A stretch of 34,557 nucleotides of DNA from contig JACUTV010000015.1 of NCBI GenBank assembly GCA_014859645.1, positions 1-34,557 of the forward strand. The letters are read 5' to 3'. The notes below the pieces were generated by a model. It saw only the letters and a list, made by a program, of their open reading frames with translations. It was not told where the DNA came from and made no database searches. The position numbers and the translations under genes were made by a program. This document shows, one piece after another, positions 1-7,782 of the stretch (positions are counted from its first letter, which is position 1; each line of letters starts with the position of its first letter). The stretch comes from Campylobacterales bacterium. Its GTDB lineage: Bacteria > Campylobacterota > Campylobacteria > Campylobacterales > Campylobacteraceae.

Positions 1-49
1 AACCTTGCCAAGGTTGGGGTCGCGAGTTCGAACCTCGTTTCCCGCTCCA
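1..49 (+). tRNA. tRNA-Gly (anticodon GCC), 3' part, cut by the window start
   Basis: The 3' half of a tRNA is visible. The anticodon loop TTGCCAA (5-11) carries anticodon GCC at 7-9. The T arm is GCGAG-TTCGAAC-CTCGT at 22-38. The 3' acceptor strand TTCCCGC at 39-45 is followed by discriminator T and an encoded CCA at 47-49. The acceptor strand and discriminator fit bacterial tRNA-Gly. The D arm and 5' end lie outside the window. The T-rich run that follows (50-78) could aid termination, yet flgA starts within or directly after it. Confidence 0.93.
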
Positions 50-78
50 TTTTCTTCTTCTTTTTCCTCCCTTTTTTT

Positions 79-933
79 ATGCTAGCAAAGCCGTTGGAGA
101 TTGCCTCTGAATATTGCGTGGAAGGAGAGCAGTTGTTGCTTTCTCATATTTCCCCTTCTTCTGACGCGGTGCCTTTGATGCGTTTGCCAAACAGCGCTAC
201 CTTTCAAATCCCTTTTTTACGCCTCGAAGCGCTCTTGAGTGAGCACAACATCACTAGTACTGACCGCTCGGGTGGCCTTATTACCTTGCGTCGCCATTGC
301 GATATTTCCCATGATATTGATTTTTTGAAACACAAAGTACAAGAAGCCTTTGAAGATGCCTATGGGATGATTTCCATTCAAAACATCACCCTCGTGCCCC
401 AATCTGTTCTGCCTGCGGACTTTAAAGAATACACCCTCGCGCAGGTACGACTCTCTAGTGTCAATATACGAAGTTCCCAAGGGACGTTTTCTGCTGCCTT
501 TACAGATAAACAAGGATTGCGCCGCACCCTATATTTTCGATTTCACGTTGAGGCGACCTTGACAGGCTTTAAAGCAAAACATAATCTCCCAAACGGTAAA
601 ATCCTAACCCTTGGTGACATTGAGCCTGTGCGGTTTACGCTCGAATCGCTCCCCTCTTTGCCCTTGCAAGAAGTAAAACCAGATACCTTGGTGGTGAAGC
701 AATACGTGCGCGAGGAAACCTTGCTATTGGAGCGTCAATTTGACGTAAGATTGCTCGTGCAACGGCGAAGCTCTGTTGAAGCGTTGATGCAAGACGGTGG
801 ACTCGTCATTGGTGTGCGCGCGCAAGCGCTTGAGGGCGGAAACGAAGGGGATACCATTCGCATCCGCACGAACGAAGGGAAAATTTTTAATGCACGTATC
901 CTTTCTAAACATAAGGTGATAATCAAAGAATGA
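79..933 (+). CDS. flgA: FlgA, flagellar P-ring assembly chaperone (start uncertain)
   Basis: FlgA is the periplasmic chaperone for P-ring (FlgI) assembly around the flagellar rod. The C-terminal part (about residues 165-284) has the SAF/FlgA pattern: LPNGKILTLGDIEPV, then a region ending in GGNEGDTIRIRTNEGK and ARILSKHKVII. The N-terminal part begins close to where the mature domain of other FlgA proteins begins, and no signal peptide follows ATG 79. No Shine-Dalgarno precedes this ATG, only a T-rich run. The frame is open upstream through 49 (ATT, five Phe, Leu, Pro, two Phe), which would supply a hydrophobic signal sequence. A TTG at 133 or 136 has AAGGAG before it but would trim the domain. 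The gene overlaps ubiX by four bases (ATGA). The same neighbours are found in Campylobacter. The identity is fairly sure; the start is not. Confidence 0.85.
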   Translation: MLAKPLEIASEYCVEGEQLLLSHISPSSDAVPLMRLPNSATFQIPFLRLEALLSEHNITSTDRSGGLITLRRHCDISHDIDFLKHKVQEAFEDAYGMISIQNITLVPQSVLPADFKEYTLAQVRLSSVNIRSSQGTFSAAFTDKQGLRRTLYFRFHVEATLTGFKAKHNLPNGKILTLGDIEPVRFTLESLPSLPLQEVKPDTLVVKQYVREETLLLERQFDVRLLVQRRSSVEALMQDGGLVIGVRAQALEGGNEGDTIRIRTNEGKIFNARILSKHKVIIKE

Positions 934-1454
934 AACGACTCATTGTAGGGATTAGCGGTGCAAGTGGTGTAACGTTAGGAAAGCGTTTTGTAGAACTGCT
1001 TCCTAAAGATATCCACGTGTATGTGATTCTCTCTGAACATGCCAAAGTGGTGTTTGCGCGTGAAGAAGGTGTACAGTTACTGGACGATAAAGACATTGGC
1101 GCACCCACGGCTTCAGGCTCTTTTCAAACCGATGGCATGGTGATTGTGCCTTGCAGTATGAACACCCTTGCCAAAATCTCTTGTGGGATTGCCGACACCC
1201 TGCTAACCCGTACGGCTTCGGTGATGCTCAAAGAAAAACGCCCTCTTCTTTTAGCGCCAAGGGAAATGCCTTTTGGTACCATTGCCCTTGAAAATATGCA
1301 CAAACTCTCCACCCTGGGTGTTATGATTGCTCCGCCAGTACTGGGGTATTATGCCAAACCTGAGTCTTTGGAGAGGATGGAAGATTTTTTGATTGGCAAG
1401 TGGTTTGATTTGTTGGGTATTCCCCATGCACTGTACCAAAGGTGGCAAGGATGA
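930..1454 (+). CDS. ubiX: UbiX-type flavin prenyltransferase
   Basis: UbiX joins dimethylallyl phosphate to FMN to make prenyl-FMN, the cofactor of UbiD-type decarboxylases in quinone synthesis. The 174-residue length is close to the family norm (about 185-200). The FMN site GISGASG is at residues 8-14. VPCSMNTLAKISCGIADTLL and RPLLLAPREMPFGTIALENM are the family signatures, and the C-terminal part keeps PPVLGYYAKPESLERM. It starts at an ATGA overlap with flgA and ends in an ATGA overlap with coaD, so it is translated as part of the same message. Organisms of this group make menaquinone, so a partner UbiD-like enzyme is expected elsewhere. The annotation is secure at family level. Confidence 0.95.
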   Translation: MKRLIVGISGASGVTLGKRFVELLPKDIHVYVILSEHAKVVFAREEGVQLLDDKDIGAPTASGSFQTDGMVIVPCSMNTLAKISCGIADTLLTRTASVMLKEKRPLLLAPREMPFGTIALENMHKLSTLGVMIAPPVLGYYAKPESLERMEDFLIGKWFDLLGIPHALYQRWQG

Positions 1455-1948
1455 ATTTGATTACAAGAGCAGTCTATCCTGGCACCTTTGACCCCATCAC
1501 CAATGGCCATATGGACATCATCCGACGTGCCAAAAGCGTGTTTGAGGAAGTGACTGTAGCAGTGGCCATCTCCCAGGAAAAACGCCCCATGTTTGACATC
1601 GAGGCGCGCGTGGCTATGGTAAAAGCGGCCACAAGGGGAATGAAGGGTGTACATGTAATGCCCTTTGATACCCTTTTGGTGGAGTTTGCTAAAGAGATTG
1701 GGTCTCGGATGATTATCCGTGGGCTTCGGGCGGTGAGTGACTTTGAATACGAACTACAAATTGGGTACGCCAATGCTTCGCTGTGGAAAGAAGTGGAAAC
1801 CATGTACCTCATGCCAAGCCTTCACAACGCGTTTATTAGCTCTTCGATTGTGCGTTCTATCTTGAAACACAAAGGCGATGTGAGCCATTTGGTTCCCCCT
1901 GAAAATGCAGCTTTTTTAAAGGACGGTGTGTATGTATGTGATCTTTGA
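1451..1948 (+). CDS. coaD: Phosphopantetheine adenylyltransferase CoaD
   Basis: CoaD transfers AMP from ATP to 4'-phosphopantetheine, the penultimate step of coenzyme A synthesis. The protein has 165 residues, as usual. The nucleotidyltransferase motif TNGH is at about residues 17-20 after VYPGTFDPI, and the C-terminal ISSSIVRS motif is present. I chose ATG 1451 over GTG 1442 because it has AAGGTGG (1437-1444 region) at good spacing, makes an ATGA overlap with the ubiX stop and gives the normal N-terminus. One TACATGTA palindrome (1650-1657) lies inside the gene and encodes Val-His-Val. The end overlaps tmk by 17 bases. Confidence 0.96.
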   Translation: MNLITRAVYPGTFDPITNGHMDIIRRAKSVFEEVTVAVAISQEKRPMFDIEARVAMVKAATRGMKGVHVMPFDTLLVEFAKEIGSRMIIRGLRAVSDFEYELQIGYANASLWKEVETMYLMPSLHNAFISSSIVRSILKHKGDVSHLVPPENAAFLKDGVYVCDL

Positions 1949-2510
1949 AGGGGTAGACACGTCGGGAAAATCAACCCAGATTGCCCGCCTCAAAACCCGT
2001 TTGCCCCAAGCCATCATCACCAAAGAACCCGGTGGGACAAACTTAGGCATAGAGATTCGCCGCATGGTCTTGGAAAAAACCGAACCTGTGGATGAAACGG
2101 CGGAAATGTTTTTATTTTTAGCCGACCGCGCCCAACACTACCGCAATGTTGTTGCGGCACATGCGGACAAGCTTATTGTGAGTGACCGTGGGTTTGTTTC
2201 GGGGATGGCGTATGCGATGGCGAACCAAAAAAGCCTTGATTTGCCCTTGTTGTTGACCCTTAATCGCCTCGCCCTTGGAGGAAACTTCGCCGATAAGATT
2301 GTCTTTTTTAAAACCAATGAAGCCTTGATTTTAGAACGCCTAGGGCAAAAACACCACGACAGCATCGAAGCGCGCGGCATCGGGTATTTGTTACATGTAC
2401 AGCGTCTCATGGAAGAGATTTTAGTGCGCCTTGACCTTCCTGTGTGCCACGTGGACGCGGGGTGGAGCGAGGAAAAGATTGAACAAACCATTGAAGGATT
2501 TCTTGTATGA
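1932..2510 (+). CDS. tmk: Thymidylate kinase Tmk
   Basis: Tmk phosphorylates dTMP to dTDP for DNA synthesis. The P-loop GVDTSGKST lies at residues 7-15. KEPGGTNLGIEIRRMVL is the substrate-binding segment. The DRX motif reads SDRGFVSGMAYA, with Gly instead of the usual Tyr or His after DR; from memory related Campylobacterota enzymes share this. ATG 1932 is preferred over GTG 1926 because AAAGGA (1918-1923) is spaced nine bases from it and the protein then starts MYVIFEG. The 192-residue length is slightly shorter than E. coli Tmk (213). The gene overlaps coaD at its start and hisS at its end (ATGA), so expression is probably coupled. Confidence 0.94.
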   Translation: MYVIFEGVDTSGKSTQIARLKTRLPQAIITKEPGGTNLGIEIRRMVLEKTEPVDETAEMFLFLADRAQHYRNVVAAHADKLIVSDRGFVSGMAYAMANQKSLDLPLLLTLNRLALGGNFADKIVFFKTNEALILERLGQKHHDSIEARGIGYLLHVQRLMEEILVRLDLPVCHVDAGWSEEKIEQTIEGFLV

Positions 2511-3715
2511 TAAGTGCATTGCGCGGGATGAAAGACACCCTTGGCCCAGAAAACAGTGTGTACGCCTTTGTGATTAGCGAATGCGTACGGTTGGCCAAAA
2601 ATTACGGATTTGAGCTGATTGAAACACCGATTTTAGAAGAAACCGCCTTGTTTAAGCGCAGTGTCGGCGAAAGCAGCGACATCGTCGGTAAAGAAATGTA
2701 TCAATTTACCGACAAAGGCGGCAACGACGTGTGCATGCGCCCTGAAGGAACCGCTGGCGTGGTGCGTGCCTTTGTGCAACACAAAATGGACAAAGCAGGC
2801 GGCGTGAAACGCTTTTTTTACCACGGCCCCATGTACCGTTATGAACGCCCGCAAAAAGGGCGGCTTCGCCAATTTCACCAATTTGGCGTAGAATCCTTTG
2901 GGGAATCAGACGTCAAAGAAGACGCTTCGGTGATTTTGCTCTTAGCAGAAATCCTTCGCGCCCTTGGCATCAAGGCAACACTCAAACTCAACTCCCTTGG
3001 CTGTCCCGCGTGTATGCCTGTATACCGAGAAAAACTCATTGCTTTTTTGGACGCCCAAGAAGGGTTATGTGAGGATTGTTTGCGCCGTAAAACCACCAAT
3101 CCTATCCGTGTGTTAGACTGCAAAAACGAACATTGCCAAACCCTTTTAGCCCCAGCACCGCGTATTACGAATCATTTGTGCGCACCATGTAAAGAAGAAT
3201 TTAGCGCGTTGCAAGGCCTACTAAAGGGGTTTAATGTGCCATTTGAAGTGGACAGTTCTTTGGTGCGCGGGCTTGATTATTACTCCAAAACAGCCTTTGA
3301 ATTTGTCAGCGATGAAATCGGGGCGCAAAGTTCTATCGCAGGGGGCGGTCGGTACGACCGTTTGGTAGAGTTTTTGGACGGCAAGCCAACGCCTGGCATC
3401 GGGTTTGCCATGGGGATTGAGCGACTTTTAGAGCTTGTAGTAATGCCTGAATCCTCACGCGAGGGCATCTACCTTGGCGCCTTATGCGAAGAGGCTATCG
3501 GTACTGTTTACGCACTGGCCATCCAAAAGCGTGCCAGTGAAAAAGTGATGGTGGACTATCAGGCCAAAAGCCTCAAAGCCCATCTTAAACAAGCGGACAA
3601 AAAAGAGACGGCCATATTTGCGTGCATTGGCGAAGATGAGTTAAAAGAGGGCATGGTTTGGGTCAAAGATCTCATCACAAAAACGGAAACACGTATTCCA
3701 CTAAAGGACTTTTAA
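2507..3715 (+). CDS. hisS: Histidyl-tRNA synthetase HisS
   Basis: This class II synthetase charges tRNA-His. It has 402 residues, near the usual 400-430. Class II motif 2 is seen in FFYHGPMYRYERPQKGRLRQ, preceded by MRPEGTAGVVRAF. The histidine-specific motif LVRGLDYYSKTAFEF follows, then GGGRYDRL and motif 3 GIGFAMGIERL. A four-cysteine set between about residues 166 and 230 (CPAC, CEDC, CxxxxC, CAPC) could bind zinc; this is inference. The C-terminal anticodon-binding domain is short but present. The gene starts at an ATGA overlap with tmk and ends two bases before the speA start. Confidence 0.97.
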   Translation: MISALRGMKDTLGPENSVYAFVISECVRLAKNYGFELIETPILEETALFKRSVGESSDIVGKEMYQFTDKGGNDVCMRPEGTAGVVRAFVQHKMDKAGGVKRFFYHGPMYRYERPQKGRLRQFHQFGVESFGESDVKEDASVILLLAEILRALGIKATLKLNSLGCPACMPVYREKLIAFLDAQEGLCEDCLRRKTTNPIRVLDCKNEHCQTLLAPAPRITNHLCAPCKEEFSALQGLLKGFNVPFEVDSSLVRGLDYYSKTAFEFVSDEIGAQSSIAGGGRYDRLVEFLDGKPTPGIGFAMGIERLLELVVMPESSREGIYLGALCEEAIGTVYALAIQKRASEKVMVDYQAKSLKAHLKQADKKETAIFACIGEDELKEGMVWVKDLITKTETRIPLKDF

Positions 3716-3717
3716 GC

Positions 3718-5574
3718 ATGGCAATGGGAAATTACGGATTAAACATTTGGGGTAGCAATAATTTTGTCATTGAAAACGGAAAGGTGTGTATCAATAAAGG
3801 GATGAAGCCTGCCTTGTATGACATCGTGGAAGAGATTCGCAAAGGGGATATCCGTGGCCCTATTTTGCTTCGGTTCCCCCACCTAATCAAAAAACAAATC
3901 GACACGGTATACAACAGTTTTCGCAAAGCAAAAGTCGAGTTTCATTACAATGGCGAGTTTAATGCAGTGTATCCATTAAAAGTCAACCAGTATCCAGGCT
4001 TTGTTAAAAACTTGGTAGAGATTGGAAAACCGTATGGCTACGGCTTGGAAGCTGGCAGTAAAGCGGAGCTGTTGTTGGCCATGAGCTACAACAATGACGA
4101 CGCGCCCATTACGGTCAACGGCTTTAAAGACAAAGAGATGATTAACATCGGGTTTATTGCCGCGGAGATGGGCCACAACATCACCTTGACTATTGAAGGG
4201 CTTAACGAACTTGAGAGCATTATCGAAACAGCAGGAGAGCGTTTTGCACCCAAACCTAACATCGGGTTGCGGATTCGTTTGCACAGTTCTGGCATTGGTA
4301 TTTGGGCAAAAAGCGGGGGGATTAACTCCAAATTTGGTCTCACCTCCACAGAACTCATCAAAGCGGTTAGTATGCTTAAAGAAGCGGGGCTTTTAGAGTA
4401 TTTTACGATGATTCACTTTCATATTGGCTCTCAAATTACCGACATTAACCCTCTCAAAAAAGCCTTGCGTGAGGCAGGGAACATTTACGCGGAACTACGC
4501 AAGATGGGCGCGCACAGCCTTAAAGCCATCAACCTAGGTGGCGGTTTGGCCATTGAGTATTCTCAGTATAAAAACACCCTAAACCGCAACTATACCCTTG
4601 CCGAATACGCCAACGACGTGGTCTTTTTACTCAAAACCATCGCCAACCAAAAACAAGAGCCTGAGCCTGATATTTTCATCGAATCAGGGCGGTATATTGC
4701 TGCTAGTCATGCCATACTCATCGCCCCTGTGCTGGAACTCTTTTCCCAAGAATACACCGAAGGAAAACTCTTTTTAAAGGAAAAAAACCCTCCCCTTGTG
4801 GCGGAACTTTTGGACTTGTACCGTTCCATGAAGCCAGGCAATGCCCTAGAGTATTTGCACGATAGCATCGACCACATGGAGTCTTTGCTCACCCTTTTTG
4901 ACCTTGGCTACATCGACCTTCAAGACCGCTCTAACACGGAAGTGCTAGTCAACCTCGTCATTAAACGCGCCGTGGGTATGTTGGGCGATAAAAACCTCAC
5001 AGAAATCATGGACATCCAAGAACGGGTACAAGAACGCTACTTAGTGAACTTTTCCCTCTTCCAAAGCTTGCCAGATTACTGGGGGATTGGGCAAACATTC
5101 CCTGTCATGCCCTTGGATAGACTAGATGAAACTCCTACCCGCTCGGCTTCCTTGTGGGACATCACGTGCGATAGTGACGGAGAAATTGGGTTTAATCTTA
5201 ACAACCCGCTGTTTTTGCACGACGTGGACGTGACAGAGCGCAACTACTTTTTAGGCTTTTTCTTGGTGGGGGCGTATCAAGAAGTGCTAGGCATGAGCCA
5301 CAATCTTTTCACCCACCCTACTGAAGCGGTCATTCGTATTGAAGATAAAGACCCTAAGGGATATGTGGTTGAGGGATTATTAGAGTCGCAGTGTATCCAA
5401 GACATTTTAGAAGACATGGATTATGATGTGCGCGAGATTCAAGACAATTTGCACGAGCGCATTGAAAGATCGCCACTCATCGACGACAAGCAACGCAAAC
5501 ATATTTTAGGAGAGATTTATCTCTTTTTAAATGACAATGGTTACCTCAAAACCATTGGAAAAGAGGGAGAATGA
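3718..5574 (+). CDS. speA: Biosynthetic arginine decarboxylase SpeA
   Basis: This PLP enzyme converts arginine to agmatine, the entry to putrescine and spermidine-type polyamines. The PLP lysine is K88 in YPLKVNQ. HFHIGSQI, LGGGLAIEYS, FIESGRYIAASHA and the C-terminal WDITCDSDG (the Cys/Asp active-site element from the neighbouring subunit) are all visible. The 618 residues match the long SpeA type. ATG 3718 is chosen because AAAGGA (3703-3708) precedes it; ATG 3724 is a close alternative, and an in-frame ATG at 3658 lies well inside hisS. The gene ends in an ATGA overlap with cysE. Co-transcription with hisS is likely because only two bases separate them. Confidence 0.95.
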   Translation: MAMGNYGLNIWGSNNFVIENGKVCINKGMKPALYDIVEEIRKGDIRGPILLRFPHLIKKQIDTVYNSFRKAKVEFHYNGEFNAVYPLKVNQYPGFVKNLVEIGKPYGYGLEAGSKAELLLAMSYNNDDAPITVNGFKDKEMINIGFIAAEMGHNITLTIEGLNELESIIETAGERFAPKPNIGLRIRLHSSGIGIWAKSGGINSKFGLTSTELIKAVSMLKEAGLLEYFTMIHFHIGSQITDINPLKKALREAGNIYAELRKMGAHSLKAINLGGGLAIEYSQYKNTLNRNYTLAEYANDVVFLLKTIANQKQEPEPDIFIESGRYIAASHAILIAPVLELFSQEYTEGKLFLKEKNPPLVAELLDLYRSMKPGNALEYLHDSIDHMESLLTLFDLGYIDLQDRSNTEVLVNLVIKRAVGMLGDKNLTEIMDIQERVQERYLVNFSLFQSLPDYWGIGQTFPVMPLDRLDETPTRSASLWDITCDSDGEIGFNLNNPLFLHDVDVTERNYFLGFFLVGAYQEVLGMSHNLFTHPTEAVIRIEDKDPKGYVVEGLLESQCIQDILEDMDYDVREIQDNLHERIERSPLIDDKQRKHILGEIYLFLNDNGYLKTIGKEGE

Positions 5575-6287
5575 TGCAACAAACAAGCCTGTGGCAGTTA
5601 ATTAGAGAAGATTTTTCCATGCCACTCAAAAACGACCCTGCCATTCGTTCGCGCGTGGAGCTTATCTTTAACTACCCTGGTGTGTGGGCGCTGGTAAATT
5701 ACCGAGTTGCCCATGCTTTACATGTAAGGGGATTTCGACGTTTTGCGCGGGTGATTATGGGGATTACACAGATGATTACGGGGGTGGATTTACATCCTGG
5801 TGCCACGGTAGGAAGACGTGTGTTTCTTGACCACGCCGTGGGGATTGTGGTAGGCGAAACAGCGGTGATTGGTAATGATGTGCTCATTTATCAAGGGGTT
5901 ACGCTTGGAGGCGTGAGCCTTGAACGAGACACTAAGCGCCACCCGACTATCTTAGATGGCGCGGTGATTGGTTCGGGGGCAAAAGTCCTTGGCAACATTA
6001 CCGTGGGAAGAAATTGCCGTATTGGGTCAAACTCCGTCGTAGTCAGAGATGTGCCTGATGACTCCACTGCCGTGGGCATTCCTGCCCGCGTGATTGACAA
6101 AGGGCGCGACAAAAACCCTATGGCGCACAATAAAATCCCCGACATTAACAAAGAGCTTTTTGCTTACTTGGTCAAGCGCGTGGCACTCTTGGAAGAGGCA
6201 ATCGTCAAAGATAACAAAGAGCTTCTTGCTAAAGATAAAGAATTGGATGAAATTTATCAATCTTTTATAAAAACTATCAAAGATTAG
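5571..6287 (+). CDS. cysE: Serine O-acetyltransferase CysE with C-terminal helical tail
   Basis: CysE acetylates serine to O-acetylserine, the acceptor for sulfide in cysteine synthesis. The left-handed beta-helix hexapeptide region spans about residues 65-170, with GVDLHPGATVGRRVFLDHA, VVGETAVIGNDVLIYQGVTL and VGIPARVI; the catalytic His/Asp pair is in FLDHA. At 238 residues it is longer than the Campylobacter form I recall (about 212). The extra part is a charged, heptad-like tail from about residue 180 (LVKRVALLEEAIVKDNKELL). ATG 5571 overlaps the speA stop, and GAGGGAG precedes it. A TTACATGTAA palindrome (5718-5727) encodes Leu-His-Val-Arg inside the N-terminal helical domain. Confidence 0.94.
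   Translation: MMQQTSLWQLIREDFSMPLKNDPAIRSRVELIFNYPGVWALVNYRVAHALHVRGFRRFARVIMGITQMITGVDLHPGATVGRRVFLDHAVGIVVGETAVIGNDVLIYQGVTLGGVSLERDTKRHPTILDGAVIGSGAKVLGNITVGRNCRIGSNSVVVRDVPDDSTAVGIPARVIDKGRDKNPMAHNKIPDINKELFAYLVKRVALLEEAIVKDNKELLAKDKELDEIYQSFIKTIKD
5718..5727. repeat. TTACATGTAA palindrome in cysE
   Basis: A perfect 10-base palindrome lies inside the cysE frame and reads Leu-His-Val-Arg together with the next two bases. It is one of 18 TACATGTA copies in this window. Confidence 0.8.
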
Positions 6288-6299
6288 TAACTGTTTTGC

Positions 6300-6305
6300 T
6301 ATAAT
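6300..6305 (+). promoter_or_regulatory. -10 element of the aspB promoter
   Basis: TATAAT stands in the context TTTTGCTATAAT, about 30 bases before the aspB ATG. The same TTTGCTATAAT-like context precedes several other genes here, so it is probably the house sigma-70 motif. No clear -35 box is seen, which is usual for Campylobacterota promoters. Confidence 0.75.
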
Positions 6306-6314
6306 TCCAAAATT

Positions 6315-6324
6315 TTACATGTAA
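6315..6324. repeat. TTACATGTAA palindrome in the aspB leader
   Basis: This perfect palindrome sits in the presumed 5' untranslated region, just after the expected transcription start. It runs directly into the aspB ribosome site (AAAGGGA at about 6323-6329). It could affect translation or bind a protein, but copies inside genes argue against a purely regulatory role. Confidence 0.75.
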
Positions 6325-6334
6325 AGGGAAGACC

Positions 6335-7504
6335 ATGCTTTCACAACGTATTCAGGTACTATCTGAATCACTTACTATGGCCATCACCGCGCAAGCTAGA
6401 GAGCTAAAAGCGGCGGGCGAAGATGTGCTTAGTTTTTCTGCGGGTGAGCCCGATTTTGACACACCAAAAGTGTGCCAAGAAGCGGCGATTAAGGCGATTC
6501 AAAGCGGTTTTTCCAAATACACAGCAGTTCCTGGTGCTCCTGAGGTGCTTGAAGCGGTGTGTGTTAAGCTAAAGCGAGACCACGGACTTGAGTATAAACC
6601 TAACCAAATCCTTACCAACGTTGGGGCAAAACACTCTTTGTTTAACTTGTTTCAAGCCATTTTAGACGAAGGGGATGAAGTCATTATCCCTGCACCTTAT
6701 TGGGTAACGTACCCAGAAATCGTCCTTTACAGCGGTGGCAAACCTGTGATTTTAGAGACGGACGAACAAAGTGGATTTAAAATCACCCCTGCTCAGCTTC
6801 AGGGGGCTATTACATCCAAAACCAAAGCCTTGATTTTAAACACCCCTTCTAATCCTACAGGTGCCGTGTATTCACGCAGTGAACTCGAAGCACTTGGCGA
6901 AGTATTAAAAGGCACCAAGATTTTAGTAGCCTCCGACGAGATGTATGAAAAGCTAGTTTTTGGCAAACCTTTTACAGCAGTAGCCTCAGTGAGTCAAGAT
7001 TTGTTTGAACGCACTGTGACCATTAACGGTCTTAGCAAGTGTGCAGCGATGCCAGGATGGCGTTTTGGTTATACTGCATGCTCTATTAAAGAGCTTAACG
7101 ATGCCATGAAAAACCTTCAAAGCCAAAGCACTTCCAATATTTGTTCACTGGTGCAAAAAGCGGCTATCCCTGCCCTTTTGGGTCAAGCGGATGAAGATAT
7201 TGCTATGATGAAAAAGGCTTTTGAAAAACGCAGAAATATGGCAGTAGCTCTTTTTAATGCCATTCCTGGCCTTTCAGTAATGAGTCCTGATGGTGCCTTC
7301 TATCTTTACATTAACACCAAAGAAGTTGAACCTGATTCTATGAAGTTTTGTAAAGAGCTTTTGGCGGAAACAAAGGTAGCTACGGTTCCAGGAGCAGGTT
7401 TTGGCTGTGATGGGTATTTTCGTTTTTCGTTTGCGACCGATGAAGTGAGTATTGAAAAAGGGATTGCAAGAATCGCAACCTTCGTAAAGAACTACAAAAA
7501 ATAA
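6335..7504 (+). CDS. aspB: Class I aminotransferase, aspartate aminotransferase AspB
   Basis: This PLP enzyme transfers the amino group between aspartate and 2-oxoglutarate. The 389 residues and motifs match the AspC/AspB type Ib family: SAGEPDFDTP near the N-terminus, YWVTYPEIV, NTPSNPTGAVYS, SDEMYEKLVF, and the PLP lysine K235 in GLSKCAAMPGWRFGY. The second arginine motif appears in FRFSFATDEVSIEKGI. It follows cysE by 47 bases with its own -10 box and an AAAGGGA ribosome site, and it ends in a strong terminator, so it can be transcribed alone. A substrate range including prephenate or other keto acids cannot be excluded. Confidence 0.94.
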   Translation: MLSQRIQVLSESLTMAITAQARELKAAGEDVLSFSAGEPDFDTPKVCQEAAIKAIQSGFSKYTAVPGAPEVLEAVCVKLKRDHGLEYKPNQILTNVGAKHSLFNLFQAILDEGDEVIIPAPYWVTYPEIVLYSGGKPVILETDEQSGFKITPAQLQGAITSKTKALILNTPSNPTGAVYSRSELEALGEVLKGTKILVASDEMYEKLVFGKPFTAVASVSQDLFERTVTINGLSKCAAMPGWRFGYTACSIKELNDAMKNLQSQSTSNICSLVQKAAIPALLGQADEDIAMMKKAFEKRRNMAVALFNAIPGLSVMSPDGAFYLYINTKEVEPDSMKFCKELLAETKVATVPGAGFGCDGYFRFSFATDEVSIEKGIARIATFVKNYKK

Positions 7505-7510
7505 ACTCCA

Positions 7511-7539
7511 AGCAGGAGGGGTCTCCTCCTGCTCTTTTT
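7511..7539 (+). terminator. Intrinsic terminator after aspB, possibly bidirectional
   Basis: AGCAGGAGG (7511-7519) pairs perfectly with CCTCCTGCT (7525-7533) around a five-base loop, followed by CTTTTT. On the other strand the hairpin is followed by a T-rich run (complement of the A run at 7494-7505). It may therefore also stop the converging operon that ends at 7546. Confidence 0.9.
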
Positions 7540-7545
7540 AAAAAC

Positions 7546-7782
7546 CTACGCGTTAAATTTTGTTTTTGCATCCTCAAGGGCGTCGATAAGCTCTTGAAGA
7601 TTTTCGTAAGGAATGTGTGCTTTCCAATCAGGCTCTTCGGTGTTACCTTTAAGGGAAATACCAATGCTTACCACAGGGTGTGAATCTGTGCCATAGGGCT
7701 CTTCAAGGTGTGAGATAGAAACCGATCCCTTTCGTGTTCCTGCTAGGGCAAAGGATGTTAGTATTGTATTTTTTCCGCTCAT
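7546..7782 (-). CDS. Small protein of unknown function, last gene of the ilv-lpxD run
   Basis: This 78-residue protein is not one I recognise. It is soluble-looking, with no signal peptide, membrane segment or cysteine. The N-terminal half is Ser/Thr-rich and looks like beta strands ([17 protein letters not shown]). The C-terminal half has [24 protein letters not shown] as an amphipathic helix, so a small alpha/beta fold is plausible. It is a real gene on three grounds: an ATGA overlap with the lpxD stop, an AAGGAG ribosome site six bases before the ATG, and a terminator shortly after. Coupling to lpxD suggests a common message but does not show a related function. Confidence 0.8.
   Translation of the reverse strand: MSGKNTILTSFALAGTRKGSVSISHLEEPYGTDSHPVVSIGISLKGNTEEPDWKAHIPYENLQELIDALEDAKTKFNA

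Noticed and set aside
3658-3717. An upstream ATG of speA inside hisS
   Set aside because: It would add 20 residues overlapping hisS without a ribosome site; ATG 3718 has AAAGGA at good spacing and gives the expected protein.
6315-6324. TTACATGTAA as a specific operator for aspB
   Set aside because: The same word occurs many times inside unrelated genes, so a dedicated aspB regulator site is not the simplest explanation.
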